Source: Guyanagaster necrorhizus (lineage: Eukaryota; Basidiomycota; Agaricomycetes; Agaricales; Physalacriaceae). Taken from it: a DNA stretch of 64,000 nt. Below are positions 34,754 through 46,200 of the stretch, piece by piece (position 1 is the stretch's first letter; the number at the start of each line of letters is the position of its first letter). Position numbers and translations under genes: made by a program. Below the pieces are notes generated by a model. It worked only from the letters and a program-made list of their open reading frames with translations. It did no database searches and had not been told where the DNA came from. The DNA lies in NCBI RefSeq assembly GCF_019112545.1, contig NW_025064885.1, positions 1,320,332 through 1,384,331 of the forward strand. The letters are read 5' to 3'.

Positions 34754-35601
34754 ATGGAGCATTCCACGGAAGAGTCGGATCTGTACAACGAGTTCAGAGA
34801 GCGGATTAGAGAGGCCATCTTGCGGCGGCTCGAGGCGCTGTCTTCAGAGGGACATCAACTTTCGCAAAGGTATGTTGGCTGTTGGCCTTAATATTCCGTC
34901 CTTTGAAGTGAAGCTTAACTTGTACAGTCAAATTCAGGACTTGGTCTACAATCTACCTCGGCTCACAGAGAAACAAGTAACAGATTTAGGACACAAGGGT
35001 TCGCAACACAAAAAGTGCTGATGTGCTCAACGTCTCATTGTTGCTCAGATTCAATGTGTCCGATATGCTTGACACCATTTTCGACCCTGCTTGCTGAGGA
35101 AGAAATGGCAATAGCGATGGACTCACCGGCGCTCCCAATTGAGGAACTCGGGGTGGCCCGACTTTCACAAGAGTGGCAATGTGGTCATCTATTCTGCAGA
35201 AGGGAGTTGAGTCCCATGCTGATTTCTTCTTTGGTTCCATGTTTAACCTCCCTTTAGTATAACCCGGTGGATTCAGGACTCGGTGAGCTTCTGCCTTTAT
35301 GTATAATACTTGGATGCAAAGCATTCATATCATACAGCATGATTCGTGTCCTATGTGCCGACAGGCGCTGATGCGCCGGTCTGAAGGAGAGTCACCACCA
35401 CCGCCATTTCCAGGCCCTCTACAAGACGGTGTGAATGGGTTGAACGTTGATCCAGATCATCTGCCGCCGGAAATACAAGAGTTACTTGTACATATGAATG
35501 CTAGGGGTCCTTCTGGGTCATTTGTGCCAATGTTCATTCCACCCAGTAATACGGATGTTGGACGTGATGACAGGGATGAGTATGCGGGAATGTATTCGTG
35601 A
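34754..35601 (+). CDS. RING-finger protein (copy 2)
   Basis: A 210-residue probable E3 ubiquitin ligase. Exons 34754-34869, 34928-34998, 35049-35205, 35258-35282, 35338-35601. An N-terminal helical region (NEFRERIREAILRRLEAL) precedes the RING. The RING reads MCPICLTPFS, a 30-residue insert, CGHLFCRRD, ITRWIQDS across a 25-nt exon, and HDSCPMCR. The tail is Pro-rich (PPPPFPGPL). The donor at 34999 (GTTCGC) was chosen because the earlier GTAACA loses the frame. Paralogous to the gene at 22186: same order of motifs and an identical 25-nt exon, but the tails differ (Pro-rich here, acidic there). Confidence 0.75.
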
Positions 35602-35929
35602 GACTGAGCAGTTATATCCCAGCTGCTTGTACTATTTGGACCTTACTATCACGGCAGATGTTATTCCCAGTGAACAGAGCTCTCATCTTGCAATTTCAAA
35701 AACAACTTTTCTCGATGTTCAGGTATCATGAATAAACGTACATCCCAGCCACGACTAATGCTAATATATATATAGACCTAGTTTTAGGACTTCTACCTCG
35801 CTAGGAGGCATGACCCATAATCGATAGCGAAATAGGGAAGTCATACGCGACAGAGGAGATTCGATGAAAGCATTTGCACTGCACAATAACGTCCGATGTA
35901 TGAATCCAAGAGATAACAGAGTTACGGTT
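35602..35929. other. Intergenic, convergent 3' ends
   Basis: Between the stops of RING copy 2 and chitin synthase. No gene seen. Confidence 0.4.
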
Positions 35930-38900
35930 CTAGTTCCTGCGACAGCACCTGAACATATTCCGCTTGAAGAAGTAGAACAAGCACTAGGAAAAATGAACAA
36001 TGAAGAATCGCGTCGCCACTGAAACAATAACTTACGCCTATGAATCGCACCAGCGAAAGACCGAATGTTGAATAAAGGATTATAGCGAAGTAAGTGTTTT
36101 GCTTAGTTCTAAGGTGTGCCTCATCCGCCTCCGGGTCCGATTCATTTGGCAGTCCATTCAGGTTTTCGATCGCAATGGCCAGTCCGGCGTTACTGAGCAT
36201 CCACATTGCAACCAAACGTGTTCGGAAGGTCTTGTTTTGATCATCCATGGTTGGCTTCTCCGCTACCTCTACGGTTTTCACCTTTGTAATGGCCCTAGTG
36301 ACCGTCTCCTTGAACGCATCATCAACATCTTGCTGCGGCTTGATTGTATCTTCTACGGCCGGAGCGTCCACGCCCTCGGTCTTTTTTGACGACACAGATG
36401 GCAAGGCCTCCGCCTTGTCACTACCCTTGGTACCCCAAGAGACCTGAAGTACAGGTTAGTAGGCACAAGATATACTCTAATAATAAGACACACATCATGC
36501 AAATTGCAGAACGCGTACACGTTGAGGACGTTGGTGAAACTGGTTGCAATGAGTAGGTACTGGATGAAGCTGGAGAACATGTGCCAGGGATCGCGCTGAT
36601 CACGACGTGTCAGAGAGATAGGTATTAAGGCGAGAGGAAAGGACCCACATATAGGAATGATGCAATCATGTAGATACCTAGAAGAAGATTAGACCGTCTC
36701 TTGACCCTCAAATAGCAAACGCACCAAAAGTCGATACCATTGCCGCTATTAGCGCACCGATAGGTGGTGTAAAGAATGAAGCGATAACTTGGCTCGTCGT
36801 CTTGTTCTGCAAGTCACTGCTGATGTTCTACACGATAACTCAGCGTTCGCACCGGACAGGCATCAACAAAACACACCGAAAATGCCTTGGCGGTTAACCA
36901 GAAGGAACAAACGAGAAGATATAATGACAATATGGCAAACACCCTGAAGATAATTTAGCAGGCTACGACGGCGAACACAAGTGTGCGCACCATAAAGTTA
37001 TAGTATATGCCATCCGTTCACCTTTTGGCCGATTACCCAAGGCTAAGATGAATTGCAGCGCCAAGAAGGACAAGTAAATCCACTTCAAAGCCAGATTAAC
37101 CCAATGAGTCTGCGTGAAGTAGCACGTTCAACAGATATTCGAACGATTTGTTTTTCGAGCAACTTACCACTGTCGCCGTACCAAAGATGATAATACCCTG
37201 GTCGGGACATAGATCGATAATAATACTGAATGTAAGCCACATATTCGCCATAGAGAACCAGGTAAAGACCAGGGAGAAGATATTGTACTAGATGACGTCA
37301 GACCAGATGCATTCTATTGTTACGGAGTGAACGTACGAATGCTTGAATGTGTAGAAAGAACATGCGGAAGATACCATGACCAGACCGGTAAAAAGCGAAG
37401 AAATGGACCAGAGCATACTGATAGAATTGTGAGACGGAAGGACTGTGTATAAAGGTGGTAATACTCTTACCACAGAAGCAGCAAATGAACCATTCAACCA
37501 ACGACGACGTTGGCCAATCAACTCAACCGCTGTTTCGGGCACGTCCGTCTCGGCCTTACTCGGCTTGACGTACGTTAGGACCCACCTATCGTTTCTCTTT
37601 GCGACCAGTTCGAAGCAAAGAATACGATCTTCAGCCAAAAACATGTTCTTCGTGAAAATATTCATGCCGTATATACCCTTTGGCCCGAGGCGGTCGGCAA
37701 GAGAGTGATCACCATGAAAGTATTGCTCCAGGGGTCGGCCTTGGATGGCACGGAAGCGATACGCCGAGAAAGCACCCGGAAGCACAGAAACGTAACCGAA
37801 ACTACTTTCCAAGGGCTTGTCTGCGGCATAATGAGATACAAGAGTTAATTAAATCAAGTAAGAGACGTACCCAAGATGTTCGACATCTTGTACTCGAAGT
37901 TCTGAGCAGCAATGAGAGGATTGAGGAGCTTTTTGCCACCCTTAATCATGGCATGGATTTCACCACAGCAACCACCCAAGTGGGGATCATTGTAAAAGGC
38001 CTCCCATAGATAGTAAATGGACTTGTGACCGGGTTTAGTCCCAGCATCGATGAGAACACAATTTTCGGGCTATATGTGCGGCGTTAACATATTTGAACAT
38101 CAGAAAATGATAAGATCACGTACATTCAACATTTTTCCAATGGCATTGAACAACCAACGATGAGAGTTGATCTTCTTCTGATTCTTCGCCTTGAGGACAA
38201 AAATGATCTGAACAGGAACCAAGTTGTTGGGGTCATCGGCCTGGGGAAGCACTAGTTGAGGCGTAGCATCGACGGAAAGTTGGGTTGTGTACTATATAGA
38301 GCATAAACAGACGGAATTCGTCGAGAGAGTTGTTGGCATACCTCGAATATATGAGCAACAGTGTCCTTTTCGTCTACTTGTTTTTTCATGACACCATCTT
38401 GGTAGACACCGACGGTGGCGAGAATATCAAGGACACTCTTGTCCATTGCCTCGAGTCCATCAACGATGAGAGCGACAGTGATTCTCTGCCACGCCGGATT
38501 TCCTTCCTCGGCCTGACGACGCCAATACTTTGATTGCTTAGTCTTGCAGATGTCACGGATGTTCAACATGACACCGTGAAGGGTACGGGCATAGAGGGTC
38601 TTATCTTCGTTGTAAGAGGTGACCGCAATGAGAATTTCGGTTTCTCGGTTGTACATCTTTGTCCGGAGAGACCAACCATTCTCTTCAGTGAACTCATCGG
38701 GATCGCAGGTGGCCGCGGTGTATCGCATGTGGCTGAACAAAGAGTCAATGAGGGCTAATCTAATGGATACTGCGGATGACGCACGAGAACTCTGTTGTCT
38801 GGGTAGACGCGTATTTGGCTTCTACCGCGCTGAAAACAGGTGTCGGAACAGGGTACTCAGCGATGAAGTTTCCGTTGGTGAGTTTGACTTTACGCGTCAC

Positions 38901-39357
38901 ACCACGCTTGATGGTCTGGCGGCGGCGCCATGCGCTATCGACGCCGTTGGTAGACACGGACATGACGGACGGTGGGCGGGCATAGGGATCGCCAAAAGTA
39001 CTGGGATCGACGCTGAAGCGATACGTCAAAGATCTCAGAGAGAACAAACAAGAAATGAAGAACATACTTGGGAGGGTAGAAGCCCCCTGCGAAGTTTCCT
39101 GCATTCAAGGGCTCTTTTTCAAGTGTTTCGTCATCATATCCATCAGCGCCGCCTCGAACGCCGAAGTCGGGAAGGGAAGCTGCACTTTCATAAGGGCGAG
39201 GAGTAGAGCCACCAAGGGCATGATATGGTCGTTCAGGCTCAGAGAACTGGGTCTGGCGAGGACGGTCAGCAAAAGGATCAGCATATGGGTCGCTGTGAGT
39301 GTAGTCGCTGTGTCCGCTGTAAGAGGGTGTGCTGGAAGCAGGAGGGCGATCAGCCAT
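35930..39357 (-). CDS. Chitin synthase, division I (class I-III type)
   Basis: A 902-residue processive glycosyltransferase family 2 enzyme making chitin from UDP-GlcNAc at the plasma membrane. Fifteen exons: 39357-39068, 39012-38785, 38732-38342, 38291-38124, 38069-37871, 37820-37471, 37417-37337, 37287-37168, 37109-36991, 36943-36877, 36827-36725, 36677-36649, 36595-36494, 36443-36036, 35983-35930. The N-terminus is disordered ([18 protein letters not shown]). Catalytic motifs: [47 protein letters not shown] and the [10 protein letters not shown] product-site motif. Several membrane helices follow, with [31 protein letters not shown] and a Cys/Arg-rich end CCRRN. No myosin head, so not division II class V/VII. 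Confidence 0.93.
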
Positions 39358-39922
39358 TATTGAGGTCTATTCGCTGCTAGAAAAGAAGACAAGATCAACG
39401 AGCTCGACAACGACAACGACGAGCGATGGAAAGAGAACAAGGACTAGGAAAGGGCTAGGTCAGAGATTAAAAGAAAGTGTTTGGCAACGAACAGAAACGA
39501 GGCGAGGTAAGAGGCACTGCTTTTTCGGCCCCCGATCACCCTTCCCTGGGACCGCCAATACTACTCGAATTCATATATTATTTATATTTAGCCCTACCAT
39601 GCTCCTCTCGGCCCTGAATTCCTTTGGCTCTTGTAGCCTGTATAGCGTTAGTAGCCTTCAGTAGGTAAATAACATTAGAACTCGTTAAGACTTGAAATCG
39701 CCTACCCCCCGTGGAGTCCTCCTACACGCGCCCGTGTGGCCCCCGTAAGAGTACGCCGTTCGCTTGCGTCTCATGTCTTCGATTTTCGAACAATGGCAAG
39801 TTCAAATGAAGTCGCTTGACGGTTGTATTATCACTTATTTTCTGTCCCGGTGGCCGGCAATCTTGAACCGGAGCCTAATGCCCCGCATAAAACGCCTTTT
39901 CCTGCGCGAGGCAGTACCATCC
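39358..39922. other. Intergenic: divergent promoters of chitin synthase and the GST-like gene
   Basis: 565 bp with an AT-rich CATATATTATTTATATTTAG block at about 39572. Short open frames are not supported. No gene seen. Confidence 0.4.
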
Positions 39923-41339
39923 ATGATGTCCGAGCTCCCTTCTGTAGTCGTATATCGGTCGGTTCTTTCGAGCGTCTTGATATTTCGGTGCTGAGACGCT
40001 ACCGCTTCTTGTTCGGAACAGTTATGATGCTTCTCCGTTTTCAGTAAAGGTTGACAACGTCTTGTTACTCAAAAACGTACCTCATCATAAAGTCAATGTC
40101 AGTATTTCAACCACCTTACCCCCCAATTTCACTTGATCCGCTCTCAATGAACGAATAGGTCGCCTCATTGCTCCCGCGACCTGAGATCAAGGATCTGCTT
40201 GGTCTAGGATACAGGCGCATCCCCGTGTTGGCCATCGGAAACGATGTCTACTGTGACACTAGGTTTCATTTCACTCGCATATATGTCGATCCTCTGTGCT
40301 CAATGCGCCTACAGTTTGATCTGCTCCGCTCTAGAACGAAGATTTCCTACCACTAAGGACTATGGCACCATATTTCCTCCGAGAAAGCAGGGCGGCAGCC
40401 CAGACACGACTCTTATCAAGACATTCACCAAGAACTATGTCGATAGCGTAGTGTTTCCCCTCGCGCCTCCTCTCCTTCCGTGGGAGAAGTTCCCAGAAGC
40501 ATTCATTAGGGATCGATCATCGGTATAGTGCTCTCAATTATCTATCTCTGTCATCCCACTAAATTATTATTCCTACATTAGATGAGTGGTCCCATATCTG
40601 TCCCTGCCATGGTGGCTGCGCGCGGGAGGTGCCTCAGTCTTCTATCAGCACATCTGGTATGCCCTGTATTCCAAAACCTCTAGCATAGCCCTCGAACTTT
40701 CTCTATTCTAGGCCTTGACTGAGGAACAACTCTGCGATGGAAGAGAGTGGCTATTCGACACTACTTCTCCCAGTCTCGCCGATATCTCTCTTCACGTTGT
40801 ATATTCTTGGGTCAAGTCCTTCCGGAGGCTCGAAACTAAAGCCCTCTTCGACGAGCACAAGTTTCCACATGTCATAAACGTTCGTCACGGTGGCGCTCAC
40901 TTTGATAACGCTCTATAAATAACGCAGAATACTAGTGGCTTTCAAGAATGACCAACCACCTTGATACTCTTAGGACGCAGTTCGGTGTGCCCAAATTCCA
41001 GGGGGAAGAAGCTGCAACCTCAATCTCCGCTTCTCCCCATGAACCTTATGATGTTGTTGGTTTTGATGCTGCGGATGGGGCCCGTCTCGGATTCCAGCCG
41101 GGCGACCTCATCTCCATCGCACCGGACGATACTGGTCGGTTGCGCCCCGGTTGCTTACTATGTCTATCTGACTGACTGATATCACAGCGAGAAATTTTCC
41201 GACGATTGGGAAGTTGGTGGGCTTGAACTCAGAGGAGCTTGTGATCGAAACTGAAGGGAAGTTTGGTATCATTCGGTGCCATTTCCCCAGAATCGGGTTC
41301 ACCGCTTCGCCGCCCAAGAGCACCCAAAGCAAACTATAA
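39923..41339 (+). CDS. Glutathione S-transferase-like protein
   Basis: A 338-residue protein with a GST N-terminal thioredoxin-like fold and a long fungal C-terminal part. Exons 39923-39957, 40022-40097, 40159-40262, 40315-40522, 40582-40656, 40712-40879, 40936-41134, 41188-41339; introns 52-64 nt. The N-terminus has VVVYRYDASPFSVKVDNVL and then GYRRIPVLAIGNDVYCDTS, the cis-Pro and Asp-Ser region of the glutathione site. A helical segment with LFDTTSPSLADISLHVVYSW corresponds to the GST C-domain. The final ~90 residues form a beta-rich extra domain (GDLISIAPDDT, IETEGKFGIIRCHFPRIGF). Activity and substrate unknown. An alternative start is the next codon, also ATG. Confidence 0.82.
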
Positions 41340-42509
41340 ATGTGCGACAGTATTCAGATGTGGCATCTAAGACCATAGTCTATTCTAACATGCCCACGTG
41401 ACATTTGAGAGGTCCCTTGTATCGTTTCAATTTTTGCTTCTGGTCGAAGATAGTGATAGATTGGGGGAAGGAGGCTATTCTAGTTCCTTCCTGTGCGCCG
41501 TACAGTGCCTTCCGCATACAGTACAGCAGTAGTAAACCATCATTTAAAAAATGACAAATCCCAGTACTATCGTTTCCTGTGACATTGAAAGTCCCGTAAG
41601 TTTGAAAATCCGCTGCTGTGACCTCACTCTCGCATCGTTTCCATCTGATCTTTTCGTACTTAGGTAGTGATATATTGCAGTATCGTAGATATAAAGTTTC
41701 TAAGAAATACAATGAAAGAAAAAATTGCCATTCAACTGCTGGAATAACTGCTCAAATATTTGTAGGTGCTTGATCACTCAACCTGGCAATTGAATGATTT
41801 TTTTTTTTCCTTTTGTTGTACCTCTTATGTACAAAAACTCCGGAGGAAAAAGATTAAAAAAATGAAGCCACGGCAATGAATTTTCAAACTCTGTAAGACT
41901 TTCAATGTCACGGGGAACGATAGTACCATCGTTAACGTTTACAATGTACTTTAATCCTAATCATCACCCCTACCCTCTTCGCCCTCCTCCTCCTCCCCGT
42001 CCTCAATGTTGTGCCATAACGAGATATATAGGACGCCCATAATGAAGCATTGATGTTATCAACTTCCGAACCGCACCTCTCAGCGAATCTTCCTATTTCG
42101 AATTTTGAATAGCTAGGTTTCATATAGGCAATACCGCCCACTGCGGATAGAACTATTATTGGCGAATCACGACTACTTACGTACCGGAGTCCCATTGTAT
42201 GCTGAAGCTTCCTGTTTGTACAACGAAAGATTGTGCGACTGACTGCTTCGGGTATAGCAGCAAGGTTGGTAATTAAGCAGTCTCGAAATAATATTATTAT
42301 CATGGTACGAACCCCTGGTACTCTACTGACAGGAAGTTTCCGCTCCAATGAAACAAGGAAGGCTGTTCTAATGCTGAAGCGCAATCCCTGGGCAACGAGG
42401 CAGTGAGAAGGAGCGCGAGCGACGTTGGTTTAGTTCGTCACCAATAGGGTATCCTCGAGCTGGAACACGCCTTAATGACACGAAGCGCAGATAATCCAAA
42501 TGTCTGTAC
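41340..42509. other. Region with no confident gene
   Basis: Mostly AT-rich. A minus-strand stretch, 41957-42384, might hold a small spliced gene: a donor GTACGT follows an ATG-containing MGLR segment, and one frame near 41957-42030 encodes GVLYISLWHNIEDGEEEE, a possible membrane helix with an acidic tail. A competing frame over the same bases encodes a basic tail. I cannot build a single convincing model. Confidence 0.25.
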
Positions 42510-43171
42510 CTATACACGGCCACGGCTGCACACCTCCTCACACCTCTTTTCGAACGCCGTCACCATGCCTCCAGACACTTTGTCAAAGAACGCCGAAGAC
42601 AAAGACGCATACAGCGGATTCACAAAATCAAATGCCAGATCGAGAGAAACCAGCGTATTTTGTTCCTTTTCTCCTGCCGGTTGGAACCGCCATATGGTCC
42701 TTAGCGACTTGAACATAGGCGTCGAGGACGACGCAAAAGCCTGTTCATTTCAGCGTTGCAGGTAAACGAGGAACGATTCTATTGAGCGTACCTCCACCGA
42801 TGAGAAGGGCGTGCAAGTTACTTTGCTGACGTAGCTCTCCTGGAAGGCCATGAACCCAACGGTCAGTTCTGCATCCATTGTGGTGGTCCCATCACGAGTA
42901 GCCTTGTGCAAAATACGCGAACCGGTGCAGTACGGGATGAACTGGGGGTAGGAAGACACGTCCGACACTATGGCGTATAGTTCGCTCCTCCTGTATCTTC
43001 ACCCGAGGTCAGTACAGGTGGGGAATCAGAAGGGCCTTGGCCTCACGGAAATAATTTTTGTTCATGATAAGTCTGTTCTCCAGAGGAAGGGAAACTTGGT
43101 AGGCTGAAAAGAGTTCTATGGTATGCAGACCTTTTGGGTAGCGAACGCAAAGTAGTCCGGAACAAGTTCAT
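42510..43171 (-). CDS. COQ10: Coenzyme Q-binding protein Coq10
   Basis: A 186-residue START/polyketide-cyclase-fold protein of the mitochondrial inner membrane that binds ubiquinone and supports respiration. Minus strand exons 43171-43047, 42996-42792, 42740-42510; introns 50 and 51 nt. The N-terminus MNLFRTTLRSLPKRSAYHR is a good mitochondrial presequence. The domain begins YHEQKLFPYRRSELYAIVSD, then SSYPQFIPYCTGSRIL, AELTVGFMAFQESYVSKV and FKSLRTIWRFQP. The C-terminus has LDLAFDFVNPLYASLSS and a final amphipathic helix. Length agrees with the family. Plus-strand frames here are shadows. Confidence 0.92.
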
Positions 43172-43295
43172 CAGCCGGGTCCTACCGTCGGCTCTTTTTC
43201 TGGTGCAAAATATTGCTTTTGTAACTCTACTAAAAATTGTAGATAAATGTTTTGAGATAGAAGGTGCATGGTAGGCATCCGTAAACAATTATTTA

Positions 43296-43848
43296 TTAGA
43301 TCTCTGCCATCTGCATCTGGGGGCAGTCTCTGGAGAACTAGAGAGAATGTCAGCACCATGCGACGTAGACCAAGTTGGAGAATACATACATGTCCCTCCT
43401 GTTGACACTTATAGCATCTGATAGTTCTCTTGTTCTCCACGGGAGCATTGGTGCAATCCCGAGACATGTGACCGGACTCACCACATCTCTAAAGGATGGA
43501 AAAATATCAGAGAGAGCAGGATAAATACGAGAGAATCATACGTAGCACGTTGCTTGACGACATTCCGCTGGTGTGATTGTCAGCCTGAGGAAGAGGGAGA
43601 ATGGGCAGAACGACACATACATTTTACATGTCCTTCTTCACCACAGGTGAAACACCGTTTGGCCTTCCGAGGGGCATCACACTGAGCGGTAAGATGGCCA
43701 GGCTGCCCACAGTTGTAGCATGTGCGCTCCTTAGGACAGGAATGGGCTTGGTGTCCGGCTGGCAAAACTGTCAAAAAGAATCTTTGTGTATATACTGGCC
43801 AGAAGACTCACGTTCACCGCACCTGTGGCAATTACGTGTCCGCTGGAA
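43296..43848 (-). CDS. CCHC zinc-knuckle protein, GIS2/CNBP-like (copy B, start unresolved)
   Basis: Minus strand, exons 43848-43812, 43758-43621, 43567-43542, 43488-43390, 43337-43296. It encodes five CCHC knuckles: [56 protein letters not shown] and [14 protein letters not shown]. Such proteins bind single-stranded RNA/DNA and associate with translating mRNAs (yeast Gis2, human CNBP). No in-frame ATG precedes the first knuckle before a stop codon; where copy A has its start, this copy reads TCG GCG CAG. Either a 5' exon lies further upstream (one ATG candidate at about 44014) or the copy has lost its start. The last exon is 42 nt in both copies. Confidence 0.7.
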
Positions 43849-44323
43849 CTGCGCCGATGAACGAGCAGTGTGGTACAAGAAACGCGACGCAATACCCGAT
43901 ACTCTTTAGAGAAAAGTCGATAAAAAAGTTCGATAAAAAGTTCACAAATCAAAGGATGTGCCGTACGGGAGATTCTTCTGTTCCGGCTTGAGCGGCAGAG
44001 TGAATATGCGGCATGAAGAGAGACCTGTTCTTTTCGGTAGCACGGACAAGGCAGAGGAAATCATCGACATGTTCAGTGTTGCTCGTTACAGTTGGAAAGA
44101 AAAAATAATGCGGCATCTTCCGGCAATTTTTGGGATCGTGTTCCGAAAATGTTTTAAATGCCCGATCACTGAAAATACAGCTTTTAATTACACTTGGATT
44201 GGCGTAAAGCTCTACTCGAAATAATAAGATGCCCAACAAGATATAACGCTAATACGGAGCAATGATACATATAAAAAAGCGGAGTGCATGGTAGGCATCA
44301 GGAAATTTCGTGAAAAGCGCCTC
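43849..44323. other. Spacer between the two zinc-knuckle genes
   Basis: AT-rich. It contains the 3' end of copy A and whatever promoter or 5' exon copy B uses. Open frames at 43949-44239 lack family features. Confidence 0.35.
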
Positions 44324-45121
44324 CTAAGCAACAAATGTCTCTGTCTCGGGACAGTCTCTGGCAATCTACGAAGAGGTTGAGCATACCATAAGACGACAGC
44401 GACGTCGGAGGGACACTTACGTGACCTTCCTGTTGGCACTTGTAACAGGTCTTGTTCTTATTCGCAATGGCAGCTGTCTCACCAAGGGTGCCGGGGGTCG
44501 CAAGGCAGTCCCTGCGGAAGGGCAATGTGAGACAGTGAAAGGAGAACAAGACGGTAAATACCTAGCTATATGGTTGGGACCTCCACACCTGTAGCACTTT
44601 ACAGGCGGTAAAGTAGCGGTATTGAGAGCTCTCCCGGGGGGTGGAGCGCGAGAAGCAAACCCTCCCATTCCGGTGGCTCCGTTGGGACAGGCACGAGCAA
44701 TGTGACCGAATCGGCCGCAGTTCTGGATAGAAATTCAGGACGATCTGGATCAGAAAAAGAATGGCAACGTACGTAGCATTTCTGATTGCTACCTTGCTGC
44801 TGGATCCTTAGACTCGGGCACTCCGCTGGTACGGACGTTAGGCTGGGTCTCCAGAGATGGACCAAGTACGAGACAGACCTTGAATATGACCGACGCCACC
44901 ACAAGAGTAACACTGTTTTGCAGAAACGGTACGGGGAGAAGGACAGGCAGAGGATTCATGACCAGGCTGGCGGCAATTGTAGCATAAACGTTGCTCCGAG
45001 GAACAATTCTCGGCAATATGTCCGACTTTGCGAGGATTCAACAGATGACCTGTGAGGGATGCTTGCGAGACTCACGATTACCGCACTTGAAGCAACCCTT
45101 CCTGGAATACTGGAACGCCAT
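44324..45121 (-). CDS. GIS2: CCHC zinc-knuckle protein, GIS2/CNBP-like (copy A)
   Basis: A 179-residue nucleic-acid-binding protein with six CCHC zinc knuckles and little else. Minus strand exons 45121-45076, 45025-44879, 44825-44773, 44722-44562, 44511-44421, 44365-44324; introns 50-55 nt. Knuckles: CFKCGNLGHIAENC, CYNCRQPGHESSAC, CYSCGGVGHIQAEC, CYNCGRFGHIARAC, CYRCGGPNHIARDC and [15 protein letters not shown] Pro/Ala/Gly-rich linker separates knuckles four and five. Yeast Gis2 has seven knuckles. Expected in the cytoplasm with mRNA and RNP granules. Tandem to copy B, same strand, which looks like an older duplicate. Confidence 0.88.
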
Positions 45122-46200
45122 ACTCAAAATCCGGACTTCTTCTGAACTGGAGAGGGGTAGATAACGCAAAAATGAGGAATGAAAATGGACGTGAGGGAGA
45201 CGACACGGACCTCACTTCACCCACAGCCAGCTATCCGCTTACGACTCTGCCTCCTACGTGTGAAGACGATGTAGAGTGGATGGAAGAGATATAAGGAGTG
45301 ATGACTGAGCGAGAGGAAAGATCCGATCGAATTTGGTCTAGTTTGGCTGAGGCTTTGACTCTTCTGTTATTATTAACTTTTTTTTACCTTCTTCTCCCTC
45401 GACGATGCTTCCTGGAATTTGTGGCCCTTTTATTTCCGCCAAGTTGATGGCTGGCAGTGTCGCTGGAATTAGTTCTGGTCAGCTGAGTTGCTGCTAGGGA
45501 AGCTACGGCCGCTATCTCAAATCAATCACCTCCATTCCTTGACTGGATTTGGCATTCTGGACCTGACTCTCCACTATATAAACGGCCTTTCTCGACTCGC
45601 TTCGACTTTGGGTTCGTTCCTCCCCCCTTTCCGCCAGCTCCTCTCAACTAGTGTAGCTTCGCGAGTCTGGCGCTCTTCTCTTCTGCCTTGCTCTCATACT
45701 GACTTGTCGCCAGACCTCACAGGACCTCCCAGCGTTAAGGCGAACTTCGCGCGTTTGCATCCATCGCGCTTCTTGTTTGGGTGAGGAGCGGCGTCCTTTG
45801 AGGTGTGTTTTTTCTTTCTCTTTCTCTTTCTATTGCACATTGTCTCAACTGTCGGTGCAGATGCCTCATCTCTTACGACGTCCTCTGTCATCCTGGCAAA
45901 AGGCGAAGTAACGAACGAGCAAAGAATGGCTGAATGTATGGGAGGGGAGTCACTATATCAGGCGCTCCGGATGTGTCTTTCTCACAGAGGCTGTATGCGT
46001 ATATGTGTCGATATGTTTACATGAGTTATCTTTCCGCTCTCTGGTGGCCCATTCTCTTGTCGGAGCTGAGCATTTGGTGCCCGAATCTCTGCATGATTCT
46101 GTCCTGAGGAATTCAACAACCGCGGCGCTGCTTTTCAATCAATTGACCCCACCCCTGGTGCATGCGTTTGTCATTATTCTGACATGTGGACTTTGAGATG
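45122..46200. other. Promoter-like region without a supported gene
   Basis: Begins with the GIS2-like copy A promoter (minus). On the plus strand, a TATA box (45575-45582) is followed by a CT-rich initiator-like stretch, then GTGAGG at about 45781, a long CTTTCT tract, and CGGTGCAG at about 45858, which would be a 5' UTR intron. The ATG right after that AG opens only 16 codons. The longer open frames here have no family features. Confidence 0.35.
45575..45582 (+). promoter_or_regulatory. TATATAAA promoter element without an obvious gene
   Basis: A strong TATA box followed at about 30 bp by pyrimidine-rich CTTTCTCGACTCGCTTCGAC sequence, the layout of a highly expressed fungal gene. No downstream open reading frame of useful size was found before the retroelements. 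Confidence 0.45.
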
